64,000 nucleotides of DNA, from the NCBI RefSeq assembly GCF_003663945.1, contig NZ_RCCH01000010.1, positions 1 through 64,000 on the forward strand, read 5' to 3'. The notes beneath the pieces are model-generated. The model made no database searches, was not told the origin of the DNA, and worked only from the letters and a program-made list of their open reading frames with translations. The translations under genes were made by a program, and so were the position numbers. Source of the DNA: Lacinutrix venerupis (lineage in GTDB: Bacteria; Bacteroidota; Bacteroidia; Flavobacteriales; Flavobacteriaceae). Numbering within the stretch: the stretch's first letter is position 1; every line of letters starts with the position of its first letter. Positions 19,236-27,786 of this stretch are shown piece by piece.

Positions 19236-21173
19236 TTAAATACTTTTAATTTCTGTTATACCAAAACGCTTTAAGGTTTGTACCGAATTTGTTTTTTCTA
19301 CATCTGTAAAGCCAGTATCTTTAAAAATAACACGACACATTTCTGGATTTAGGTCTTCTTTCCACTTACCAATACCTTCTGCAACTTTGCTAGTTAGGTT
19401 ATCGCCTAAACAAATAAATAAAGCGCCAAAACCTACATTAAATACTGTTTTGCCCTCTATGGTTTTTTCTTCTATTGGTAAGGTTAGGTCTAAACCGTAT
19501 TTTAAGAGTATCTCGTACAATACATCTTCTTCTGTTCTGTCTTTTTTTATATTACTTACAGCATCCCAAAGGTTAGCCTCTAAATCTTCTGGATTACCAT
19601 CCCAACCTTTTATATTACTACTATCTAGCTTAAACACTTTAAAACCTAAATCTAAGTTTTTTACTTTTTCTGGATTTTCTTCTGTTATTTTTTTTGCTGC
19701 TCTGCGGATGCGTTCTTTTCCTAATTCTGTTATCTTTTCATAACCTTCTTTAAAGGCAAGATGTTTTTCATTTATAAGTTCGGGTAATTGAATTTGAATA
19801 AATTTTCTTTGAGAATTTTTCTCTGAGTTGACTTCTGATACAGCATGAGCTGTTGTTGCAGAACCAGAGAAAAAATCTAAGACTATGTCAGATGGACTTG
19901 TACCACAAAGTATTAGTTTTTTAATGAAGTGTTTTGATTTTGGAAAATCCATCACATTCTTGTTAAATAATTCCTTTATAGATTTTTTTCCGTAATCGTT
20001 ACTTATTTCTTTCTCATTCCATAAAGATTTGGGTAATGTCAATGCAGTATTTCCATCTTCATCAAATAAGTAATCTTTTCTAAACACTTGCCAATGATTA
20101 TTTATTTGCGCAGCAACTAAAAGATGATTGTCTGAAGTCACTTTATCTTTACCCCAAGTCCAACATGTTTTTACTCCTTCAATTGTTTCTGGAAGTGCCG
20201 TTTCTGTATATGTACTATCTTTAATTACAGAAACACTTAGTGTTTCTGGACATATAAAAATAGGGTAGTAAAGATTTGGTCGAGTGATAGGATTAAATGC
20301 TTGATTTCTATTCCTTAACCCTAATACCCTATGAGCACCTCTTTCATCATTTCTGTCATATTCATCAACCATTTTTCCAGTTTTTTCTAAACCATACATA
20401 GTCGAACTTTTAGAAGTATTTTTTCCATATATCAATAAAGTCTCATGAGTTTTGGCAACAAAATCATCTAAATGTCTTCCTCTAGGGTTCAACTGAACGG
20501 CTAAACTTGCAATGAAATTTGATTCTCCATATAATTCATCGCATATTTTTTTTAAATTATAAGATTCATTATCATCAATACTCATAAAAATCACACCATC
20601 CTCTTTTAATAAATTACGAGCTAAACGCAAACGAGGATACATCATATTTAACCAATTAGAATGGTAACGCCCATCACTATCGCTATTGGTACTTAATTTA
20701 TTACCATCATTATCAACTTGCCCAGTAACTTCTTGATAGTTTCTTAAATTATCTTTATAATTATCCTTATATACAAAGTCTTTACCTGTATTATATGGTG
20801 GGTCTATATATATCATTTTTACTTTACCAGCATAACTTTTTTGTAATAGTTTTAAGACTTCTAGGTTATCGCCTTCAATGTATACATTTTCTGTAGTGTC
20901 CCAATCTACACTCTCTTCTTTTGCTGGACGCAAAGTACCTGTACTAGGTTTATGCGCTTCACGTCTGGCTTGTGCTTTACCAGCCCATGTAAAACGATAG
21001 TATTCATCTTCTTCTTCAATATCTTCACCTAAAACGTCTTGCAATACAGTAAAGTCTATTTTGCCTTCGGTAACAATTTCTGGAAAAAGTTGTTTAAGCT
21101 TTTCTATGTTATCGGCTACTAAATCTTTGCTTTGCGTTAGGTTATCGCCTTGTTGTATTTTATCTATGCTCAT
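19236..21173 (-). CDS. type III-like DNA methyltransferase Mod, copy 2
   Basis: 645 residues with the same architecture as copy 1: DPPYNTG at 124-130 and FSGSAT at 435-440. The recognition region between about 218 and 430 differs in both sequence and length from copy 1, so it should read another DNA target. The C-terminal block from FKVFKLDSSNIKGWDGNPED to the end FGITEIKSI is almost identical to copy 1. The start codon overlaps the stop of the DUF4391 gene by 4 bp (ATGA). The gap to copy 1 is 3 bp. It is catalytically complete. Confidence 0.93.
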   Translation of the reverse strand: MSIDKIQQGDNLTQSKDLVADNIEKLKQLFPEIVTEGKIDFTVLQDVLGEDIEEEDEYYRFTWAGKAQARREAHKPSTGTLRPAKEESVDWDTTENVYIEGDNLEVLKLLQKSYAGKVKMIYIDPPYNTGKDFVYKDNYKDNLRNYQEVTGQVDNDGNKLSTNSDSDGRYHSNWLNMMYPRLRLARNLLKEDGVIFMSIDDNESYNLKKICDELYGESNFIASLAVQLNPRGRHLDDFVAKTHETLLIYGKNTSKSSTMYGLEKTGKMVDEYDRNDERGAHRVLGLRNRNQAFNPITRPNLYYPIFICPETLSVSVIKDSTYTETALPETIEGVKTCWTWGKDKVTSDNHLLVAAQINNHWQVFRKDYLFDEDGNTALTLPKSLWNEKEISNDYGKKSIKELFNKNVMDFPKSKHFIKKLILCGTSPSDIVLDFFSGSATTAHAVSEVNSEKNSQRKFIQIQLPELINEKHLAFKEGYEKITELGKERIRRAAKKITEENPEKVKNLDLGFKVFKLDSSNIKGWDGNPEDLEANLWDAVSNIKKDRTEEDVLYEILLKYGLDLTLPIEEKTIEGKTVFNVGFGALFICLGDNLTSKVAEGIGKWKEDLNPEMCRVIFKDTGFTDVEKTNSVQTLKRFGITEIKSI

Positions 21174-21940
21174 ACTGTGGTGAGTTGTTGCTTAATGCGT
21201 TCTATTTGTTGTCGCTTTTTCTGTATGGCTACATTTAAAGCTACTTTGTTATTTAGTTGTTTTTCTTTACTTAACTGGCTTTTAAGGCTAGTTATTTCGG
21301 TTTCTATGTTTTCTATGGCTAATAAATTAGCCATATCTGCTTCCGTACGTTTTTGGCTTCGTTTATTAAAACTACCTGTACTTTGTGCTACTTGGTGTTG
21401 TACTACTGCTTGTATGTAACTTTTATATGTGGTTTCTAGATTGGTTTTATCTAGTGTATTAAAATCTAAAGCTTTAAAAAAAGCTTCGGTTTGCTCGTTT
21501 TTATAAAGTTTAGATATTGCTGAGGTATTAAACTGTTGGTCTACTACCAATTTATTATTATCTACTTGGTTAATGCGTTTTTCGGCTACATTGATAACAA
21601 AATCGTTACCGTCTTCAACTACCAGTACAACTTGATGCGCAATATATTTTTGAATGAATTGCGCACAGTTTTCAGCATGCTTTTCTAACTGGTTATTATT
21701 AATACTACACGTAATTATTAAAATATTCTCGTAACTATCGGTTTCTGTTACTACTGCTGGAATATTAGTTTTCTCTAGATTAACTTGCCCCAATATTTCC
21801 ATAGCGACAATAGCATTGTTTAGCAACTTTTTTTCAGCACTGGAAAGGCTAAAATTCCGAAGAAAAAAAGCTTTAGTTAACCGTTGCGCTACCAAACTAC
21901 GGTCTGGTATTTTAAATATGTTATTAAACGAATTACTCAT
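21170..21940 (-). CDS. DUF4391 domain protein
   Basis: 256 residues. It matches the DUF4391 family, which is repeatedly found between SNF2-type helicases and type III-like mod/res genes. The start (FKIPDRSLVAQRLTKAFF) and the central VVVEDGNDFVINVAEKRIN region look family-typical. The C-terminal 50 residues form a charged coiled coil (IETEITSLKSQLSKEKQLN). No catalytic motif is evident, so an accessory or assembly role is likely. It begins directly after the helicase stop and overlaps mod copy 2 by 4 bp. The family assignment rests on sequence feel plus context. Confidence 0.75.
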   Translation of the reverse strand: MSNSFNNIFKIPDRSLVAQRLTKAFFLRNFSLSSAEKKLLNNAIVAMEILGQVNLEKTNIPAVVTETDSYENILIITCSINNNQLEKHAENCAQFIQKYIAHQVVLVVEDGNDFVINVAEKRINQVDNNKLVVDQQFNTSAISKLYKNEQTEAFFKALDFNTLDKTNLETTYKSYIQAVVQHQVAQSTGSFNKRSQKRTEADMANLLAIENIETEITSLKSQLSKEKQLNNKVALNVAIQKKRQQIERIKQQLTTV

Positions 21941-24900
21941 TTATTTTATAATTAAATAACTGACTAGCTCTAAAGCTTCATCATTATCCATGTTTTTATT
22001 TGCTAAATTAATTGCACCACGAGTAGCCAACATATCTAAACCAACTTCTTCTTGTACACCAACTACATCTTTTAATGATGCTTTTAATAGTTGAGTATAG
22101 GCTTGCATTTTTTTAGTTGCTTTGGTTTCTTTTTCAAATTCGGCAACTAAATCTGGTAACACTTTATCGTTACCCATGCATAGTTTTCTAAAATAATCTA
22201 GTGCTATTTTAGTTTGTGCAGCTGTAACGCTTTCTTTACCATCTAGACTAGCATATACTAAGAAGTATGGATATAAAATGTTGTTTTTAAGCTTATCGCT
22301 TATATCGTTGCTAGTATCTTTTAAACAGAAAATTACACCTTCTTTAACGCTGTCTAAATTAGATTTTACAATAGCATAAGATGCTGGTGGAATTTCGTTT
22401 AAAGCTTCTATTTGTGCATCGCTACTTTTTTCTAAATCTATTTTAAAATCGTTAAAAGTCATATCGGTAATAGAAATATTACCATTAATATCTTCTAAAT
22501 CTAGTACTTGGTCTTGTAGCTGTTTTAATTGGCGTTTACGATAATCTAAATCTTGCATTTCACGACTATTTCTAGAAATTACATTATCTTCTCCAGTAGC
22601 AGAAACATCTAGCATAACCATACGTCCTTTTACTTTTGCTACTAAGTCTATAAAACTATCAAGCTCCATACTTGGAAAAAAATTAACCAGCTGTATTTGC
22701 TCGTTAATAGAACCAATACGGTCTATACGCCCAAAACGTTGAATGATGCGTACTGGATTCCAGTGAATATCATAGTTTACTAAATAATCGCAATCTTGTA
22801 AGTTTTGACCTTCTGAGATACAATCTGTACAGAATAAAATATCTATTTCAGATTTTACATCTGGATACACATCTTTTCTTTTTTTAGATAACGGTGAAAA
22901 ATGAGTTAATATAGAGTTGAGGTCGTTTTTGCAATTTTTCATGTTGGTTTTGTTGTGACCAGAACCAGTAACTAATGCAGTATTTAAACCTTTTTCTTTT
23001 TTTAGCCAGTCGCTTAATTCATTGTACATGTAATTTGCTGTATCTGCAAAGGCAGTAAATACAATTACTTTTTTATTGTTTCCGTTTAGTGGGTTTTCTA
23101 ATTTACCTTCAATTAGGCTTTTTAATTTTAAGAGCTTTGCATCGCGTTTTACATCTATAAGCTTGATACTTGCTAGTATGTTTGTTAAAATGCTTTTATC
23201 GTGCTTTAAATCTTGTTTCCAGCGTATGCCATCAATATCTTGAATAAGTACTTTTGTTTTACCACCAATTAGTAAATCTTCTAAAGTGGTATCATCAATA
23301 TCTATATCTGTAATATTGGTGTCTAAATCTATATCTCCATTTTTATGCTCTTCTAATTGTTTTAAATTAGAGTTAACTAGAGCAATTAGTTTTTCTACGG
23401 TAAGTTTAAATGAATGTATAGAACTTTCTAAACGTTTTAAAAGGTTAACACGCATTAAGTATATTAAACTCTGCTCTCTGTCTACTTGTTTAAAAACACT
23501 ACCAGTATGCGTTTGCATATCGTATTTTTCTTCGTAAAAATCACGCTTATGAGGCATTACGTATCCTAACGGTGTATAAGACGCTAGTGTTAGTGTACTA
23601 ATCTCATCGTAAATCTGACCAATATCTTTAAACTGATTTTTAGTGTCAATTTCTGGATGTATAGTAATAGGTGCTAAACGATTTGGAAACTTACCAATAT
23701 CTGTAGTGTCGTAATATTTTTCAATATGTTTTCTAGACCTTGCGATGGTTAGCATATCTAGAATTCTAAAATAAGCACCATCTAAATGTTGCATCAGTTC
23801 ATTTACATCTAAATCGTCTGGGTCTCCATCTCTAAACCAATTAGTAAAGCGACGTTGAGAATCTTTCATTACTTGAGATACGCTATTAATACCATGTGAA
23901 GCAAACGCAGCGTCATCACCTTCAGTTATAAAGGCTATTTGATTTTTCAAGTCATTCATTTTATTGTTAACTGGAGTGGCAGATAACATTAAAACTTTAG
24001 TACGAATATTTGCCTTGATAACATCTTGCATCAAACGTTTATAGCGTGTCATCCCTTTTTTAGTAGGATTGTTTCTAAAGTTATGAGATTCATCAATTAC
24101 AACTAAATCGTAATTTCCCCAATTAATAGTTTCTAAATCTATATCACCAGATTTTCCACGAACTCTAGACAAATCTGTATGATTAAGCACGTTGTAGTTT
24201 AATCTGTCTTCTGCTAAAACATTGCGTTTATCATTTAGCGTATAAACCGTCCAGTTTTCTCTAAGCTTTTTAGGAGCTAAAACTAAAATTCTACTATTAC
24301 GTAATTGATAATATTTAATAACACCTAAAGCTTCAAAGGTTTTACCTAAACCAACGCTGTCTGCAATTACACAGCCACCATAAGCTTCAATTTTTTCAAT
24401 TGCACCAATTACAGCATCCTTTTGAAAATTATACAGTAGACTCCATATTTTAGAGTTTTTAAAACCTACTTTTTCAAGTTTTTCATCTGCTCGTTCGTTA
24501 ATTGTAGAGTATTGGAAAATTTCACGAATACAGTATTTATAAATAGCTTCACCAGTAAAATTTGAAGTTCCTTTTTCGAGTTCTTCTACAACCATATCAT
24601 TTAAAGATTGACTACTGTTTTCCCAAGCGTTTTTAAACAATGTTAAATATGTGCTATTGGAATCATCCAAAGCGTTTATAAGTACTGGAAACTGAGAAGG
24701 TAAAAGACCCAAACTTACAGAGTCTAAATTTAACGGTGTAAGTGTGTAGCAAGTTGAGTTATCTTCATTTTCTATAATTAAGATATTTTGATTTGCAGTA
24801 CTTCCTTTTCTAAACTGGATTTTATCTTCTATTAAACCAATAACTTGATTTATTTTATATTTTCTATCTAATGCTAAGTTTAATTTTTGCTCAGCACTGT

Positions 24901-25099
24901 TTTGGATAAACTGAAAATCCTCTTCTGATTTTAAATCTAATAAAATATTTACTTGACTAGATTTTTTTAGCACTTCAATTAATTCAAAAACAGCAAAAGC
25001 AGTAAAGAAATTACAGCTTATGTAGACCTTAGATTTTTCATTAATTAAACTTTTGATTTCATCGATTAATAGGGTGTCTTGGTTGTTGATTAATTTCAT
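21941..25099 (-). CDS. SNF2-family helicase with N-terminal PLD-like domain
   Basis: 1052 residues. The first 190 or so resemble a phospholipase D-like nuclease domain (KVYISCNFFTAFAVFELIE), but I do not see a clean HxK motif, so it may be non-catalytic. The SNF2 ATPase follows: DSVGLGKTFEALG near 245, VIDESHNFRN near 333, LMLSATPVNN, and the helicase C half with EGQNLQDCDYLV and RIIQRFGRIDRIGS near 790. Proteins of this layout accompany DUF4391 and type III-like R-M genes and resemble DISARM-type DrmD in being SNF2 helicases, but no DUF1998 genes are here. It overlaps the XRE gene by 4 bp. Confidence 0.88.
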   Translation of the reverse strand: MKLINNQDTLLIDEIKSLINEKSKVYISCNFFTAFAVFELIEVLKKSSQVNILLDLKSEEDFQFIQNSAEQKLNLALDRKYKINQVIGLIEDKIQFRKGSTANQNILIIENEDNSTCYTLTPLNLDSVSLGLLPSQFPVLINALDDSNSTYLTLFKNAWENSSQSLNDMVVEELEKGTSNFTGEAIYKYCIREIFQYSTINERADEKLEKVGFKNSKIWSLLYNFQKDAVIGAIEKIEAYGGCVIADSVGLGKTFEALGVIKYYQLRNSRILVLAPKKLRENWTVYTLNDKRNVLAEDRLNYNVLNHTDLSRVRGKSGDIDLETINWGNYDLVVIDESHNFRNNPTKKGMTRYKRLMQDVIKANIRTKVLMLSATPVNNKMNDLKNQIAFITEGDDAAFASHGINSVSQVMKDSQRRFTNWFRDGDPDDLDVNELMQHLDGAYFRILDMLTIARSRKHIEKYYDTTDIGKFPNRLAPITIHPEIDTKNQFKDIGQIYDEISTLTLASYTPLGYVMPHKRDFYEEKYDMQTHTGSVFKQVDREQSLIYLMRVNLLKRLESSIHSFKLTVEKLIALVNSNLKQLEEHKNGDIDLDTNITDIDIDDTTLEDLLIGGKTKVLIQDIDGIRWKQDLKHDKSILTNILASIKLIDVKRDAKLLKLKSLIEGKLENPLNGNNKKVIVFTAFADTANYMYNELSDWLKKEKGLNTALVTGSGHNKTNMKNCKNDLNSILTHFSPLSKKRKDVYPDVKSEIDILFCTDCISEGQNLQDCDYLVNYDIHWNPVRIIQRFGRIDRIGSINEQIQLVNFFPSMELDSFIDLVAKVKGRMVMLDVSATGEDNVISRNSREMQDLDYRKRQLKQLQDQVLDLEDINGNISITDMTFNDFKIDLEKSSDAQIEALNEIPPASYAIVKSNLDSVKEGVIFCLKDTSNDISDKLKNNILYPYFLVYASLDGKESVTAAQTKIALDYFRKLCMGNDKVLPDLVAEFEKETKATKKMQAYTQLLKASLKDVVGVQEEVGLDMLATRGAINLANKNMDNDEALELVSYLIIK

Positions 25100-25296
25100 T
25101 TAGCGGTTTGGTTATCAATTAATAGGTCTTTCACACTAACGTTTAGAAGCTCTGCAATTTCAAATAACACTTCAACTCTAGGTTGTCTTCGATTAGCAGC
25201 ATAACTATTTACCATGTTATAGCTTTTACCAAGTCTTTCAGCAAGTAAAGATTGCTTTATGCCTTTTTCATTTAGAACTTCTTTAATACGATTCAT
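25096..25296 (-). CDS. XRE-family helix-turn-helix regulator
   Basis: 66 residues making a single HTH_3 domain: QSLLAERLGKSYNMVNSYAA is the helix-turn-helix. It is the first gene of the leftward operon and its stop overlaps the helicase start (ATGA). Small XRE proteins in this place commonly delay restriction relative to methylation, as C proteins do. A 9-3-9 inverted repeat sits 34 bp upstream and could be its operator. Confidence 0.9.
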   Translation of the reverse strand: MNRIKEVLNEKGIKQSLLAERLGKSYNMVNSYAANRRQPRVEVLFEIAELLNVSVKDLLIDNQTAK

Positions 25297-25330
25297 AACG
25301 TGAATTTTAAAAAAAATAAATATAGAATTA

Positions 25331-25351
25331 TTATCTCATAAAATGATATAA
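25331..25351. promoter_or_regulatory. candidate XRE operator between divergent genes
   Basis: TTATCTCAT, AAA, ATGATATAA form an imperfect 9-3-9 palindrome with one mismatch. It lies between the XRE operon and the rightward gene at 25410, so binding there could control both directions. On the minus strand TATATTTA next to it resembles a -7 box for the operon. Confidence 0.4.
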
Positions 25352-25409
25352 ATCTTTCAAGAAAATGGTCTTTTTAGTTGCAGCTGCATATTTATGAATA
25401 AAGATAATT

Positions 25410-25622
25410 ATGAAACAAAAAAACTATTTCGAATTCAAGCATATAATTGAATTAACTGGTATATCTGAGCGTACTTTTAGATACCGAATGAAAGCGATTA
25501 AAGAAAAGTATAAAGACCAACCAGAACTACTATTTAAGAAAAGGCATAGCTGGAGAATACACCACAGTTTACTTTTTGAATTTAATCACAAGTACCAAAT
25601 AAATAATACCAATAAAAACTAA
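25410..25622 (+). CDS. small HTH protein, candidate excisionase/directionality factor
   Basis: 70 residues, strongly basic. IIELTGISERTFRYRMKAI is a helix-turn-helix, followed by a wing-like RHSWRIHHSLL. This is the format of AlpA/Xis-like small DNA-binding proteins. It is divergent from the XRE operon and heads the rightward set that ends with the integrase. Large serine integrases need a separate small protein for excision, so that role is plausible, but such factors share no common sequence and this is an inference. Confidence 0.7.
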   Translation: MKQKNYFEFKHIIELTGISERTFRYRMKAIKEKYKDQPELLFKKRHSWRIHHSLLFEFNHKYQINNTNKN

Positions 25623-25627
25623 AACAT

Positions 25628-26020
25628 ATGGAATCTATTATAAAAAATATAGAATTAATGTACACTCCGTATACCAAAGAATTATTAATAAAATACGTTA
25701 ACTTACAATATGAAGAAGATGCCGACTTTAGCGATGAAAGTCTAAAAACCGAACTCCTTTGGTTATATGAAAACAATGAGCTTGACCGATTGATACTTGC
25801 GGAGTATTTAGACTCAGACGCTTTAAAAATGAATATTTCTAATAAAACGAAAACAAACAATGCATCATCAAGCAAGCCATTAACACAACAACGATTATCA
25901 ACATTAATCAAGTCTAAACTTGAAGAAGTTGATGGCGCTTTGTATGATTGTACCGTTACAGATTACCAACTATTAAAAAGTAATAACGGATTGTTTAATA
26001 TACTAATACCCTTAAAATAA
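25628..26020 (+). CDS. hypothetical protein of the integrative element
   Basis: 130 residues, acidic in the first half (YEEDADFSDESLKTELLWLYENNELDRL, helical), with a Ser/Thr/Lys/Asn linker near 75-90 and a compact C-terminal part. There is no signal, membrane segment or known motif. It starts 5 bp after the HTH gene, so the two are co-transcribed. It may be a replication or recombination accessory. I do not recognise it. Confidence 0.65.
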   Translation: MESIIKNIELMYTPYTKELLIKYVNLQYEEDADFSDESLKTELLWLYENNELDRLILAEYLDSDALKMNISNKTKTNNASSSKPLTQQRLSTLIKSKLEEVDGALYDCTVTDYQLLKSNNGLFNILIPLK

Positions 26021-26358
26021 CTAGCTATACACTTTCGAGTACATTCTCTTTATTTTACCCTACCTATGTTTTAACGGAGGGAGTAACCCCTCTTACAGCA
26101 CCTCCCTCCGTTATCCCTAGGGTACCATTTGATGCTTTAAACGTACTTTTTTTTGTACTCTAGCCCTCACGTATTTGCTAACATGCAATTTTATAATAAA
26201 CCGCTAAAACACTAAAAAGAAGCCGTTTTTTAATAATTGACACCATGATGAAAAAACTTTCGATACAAAAAGGGTATAAAATTTATATAGACATGCAATT
26301 TACTTTTAGTTATAGACATAGTATATTTAGAGCAGCTTAGTTAATTAAGCGTTATACA
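26021..26358. other. noncoding block with strong hairpin, putative replication origin
   Basis: 338 bp without a convincing gene. TAACGGAGGGAG (26072-26083) and CTCCCTCCGTTA (26102-26113) form a perfect 12-bp inverted repeat around an 18-nt spacer. Nearby are the palindromes CCCTAGGG (26115-26122) and GGTACC (26121-26126), and a GTAC-T8-GTAC element. The 11-mer ACATGCAATTT is repeated directly at 26181 and 26291, 110 bp apart. The GC-rich island stands out in AT-rich surroundings and lies right before a polymerase-like gene, as an origin often does. A 31-codon frame at 26245-26340 is present but unconvincing. No T tract follows the hairpin, which argues against a simple terminator. Confidence 0.45.
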
Positions 26359-27747
26359 ATGAAGAAAACAGGTTACAAAAAATATAGAACTATACATTTA
26401 CCAAAAGTAATTGTAGATAACCTATTATTAAAATTACAAGTTGGGTTGGCAGATTTTGATTATAATATAGAAGTCTTTTTTTCTATTATAAATGAAATAC
26501 TAACGAAGAGTGCTGTATACAATAAACAAAATGAAGATTACATGTATCAATTTACTCCATTGGACTCAAGGTATCTTAAAGTTAAATATGGCAATAGTTA
26601 TACTAGTTATATCCGATTTTTAGTTAATCAAGGTGTTATATGGAATGATAATTATTATCAAGGTAAGACAACATATTATTACTTATATAATTTAGATTAT
26701 TATATAAATAATACTAATACACTATATAATATAAATAAAGAAATTACTAGCTCTACCTATTGTTTCCCAGATAGCATTACAATAACAACCTCAAGCCATA
26801 AAAACATTAAGAAAACAGACAATCAAAAAAATAGGATTTATAATGATTGGTATAGTATAAAAATATTGATAAATTCTAAAAACACTAGCTATTTAACCTC
26901 TAGCTATGAGCAAGATTCAATGTTTATAAATAACGCACCTAAGCATATCAAAAAAATGGGGAGTCATTTTAGAAAACATTTTAAATTACATCATGAAGAA
27001 GCTCTAAGGTTTATTGAGAACCAATATAGAACAAATATTGGATTAGCTTTAACTGATGATGACAGAAATAGAACGAATCGAAAATACACCTCTAGGTTGT
27101 CTTCTGTTTTAGCTATTGATAATGGAAAAGTGAATAAAACACTTAAATTTAGTAAAAACTCAGCTAACAATAGAATTGACACCAATCTTACTTTTATGGC
27201 TAGTGAGTTAAGGCAATTTATTATTGGTTACGAGAATATGGTTTATTTAGACTTAAAAAACTCTCAACCTGTGATGCTTAATATTATTTTAAAAGACCAT
27301 TATAAGGACGCGAATACAGATTTAAAAAGTGAAATTGATGAGTGTTTTAAGCATACTATGGAAGGTAAATGGTATGAACATTTGCAGCAATTATATGGTA
27401 AGACGAGAGAAGAATGTAAAGACATTTGGATGTGTATCGCTTATTCGAAAAACACAAGTTATTTAGAGATAAAGAAAACATTTAAAAAAGCTTACCCTGG
27501 TATTAATGCTATTATAGAGTCTTACAAAAAAAAGAAGCATGGTGATTTTTCGGTTAAACTAACACAGATTGAGTCCAAAATTTTTATTGATGGCATTTGT
27601 CGTGAATTGGTTAATCAAAATATTATTCCATATACTATACATGACTCTGTAATTGTGCCTAAAAAAGATAAAGCAAAAACTTTAAATATAATGCGAGCTG
27701 TTTTAGAAAAATATTTTAGTGCTGTTCCTGTTATAAGTGAGGAATAA
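26359..27747 (+). CDS. polymerase-like protein with family-A/T7 RNA polymerase palm motifs
   Basis: 462 residues. The C-terminal half shows the motif set of the DNA polymerase A/T7 RNA polymerase superfamily in order. Motif A is YLDLKNSQPVML (D298). Motif B is R350-x3-K354-x3-M358-x3-Y362, the same spacing as R627/K631/M635/Y639 of T7 RNA polymerase and R754/K758/F762/Y766 of E. coli Pol I. A YPGI block (379-382) resembles the YPGV of Pol I. Q403 sits where Pol I has Q849. Motif C is IHDS (H428, D429), as in T7 RNA polymerase, where Pol I has HDE. There is no 3'-5' exonuclease. Residues about 60-110 could be a winged helix (SYIRFLVNQGVI). It lies between a possible origin and the integrase. 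Inference: a replication protein of the excised element. DNA versus RNA synthesis cannot be told. Confidence 0.7.
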   Translation: MKKTGYKKYRTIHLPKVIVDNLLLKLQVGLADFDYNIEVFFSIINEILTKSAVYNKQNEDYMYQFTPLDSRYLKVKYGNSYTSYIRFLVNQGVIWNDNYYQGKTTYYYLYNLDYYINNTNTLYNINKEITSSTYCFPDSITITTSSHKNIKKTDNQKNRIYNDWYSIKILINSKNTSYLTSSYEQDSMFINNAPKHIKKMGSHFRKHFKLHHEEALRFIENQYRTNIGLALTDDDRNRTNRKYTSRLSSVLAIDNGKVNKTLKFSKNSANNRIDTNLTFMASELRQFIIGYENMVYLDLKNSQPVMLNIILKDHYKDANTDLKSEIDECFKHTMEGKWYEHLQQLYGKTREECKDIWMCIAYSKNTSYLEIKKTFKKAYPGINAIIESYKKKKHGDFSVKLTQIESKIFIDGICRELVNQNIIPYTIHDSVIVPKKDKAKTLNIMRAVLEKYFSAVPVISEE

Positions 27748-27786
27748 TTATAAATTTAACCTATATAAGATTTTAAACATAATTTA

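Noticed and set aside
6928-25296. Classification of the operon as DISARM or BREX
   Set aside because: A SNF2 helicase and a PLD-like domain are present, but no DUF1998 protein (DISARM), and no BrxZ/PglZ phosphatase or BrxC ATPase (BREX). The mod/res pair fits type III-like restriction better.
26245-26340. 31-codon frame upstream of the polymerase-like gene
   Set aside because: It is short and overlaps one of the direct repeats, with no family resemblance; kept only as a note in the noncoding block.
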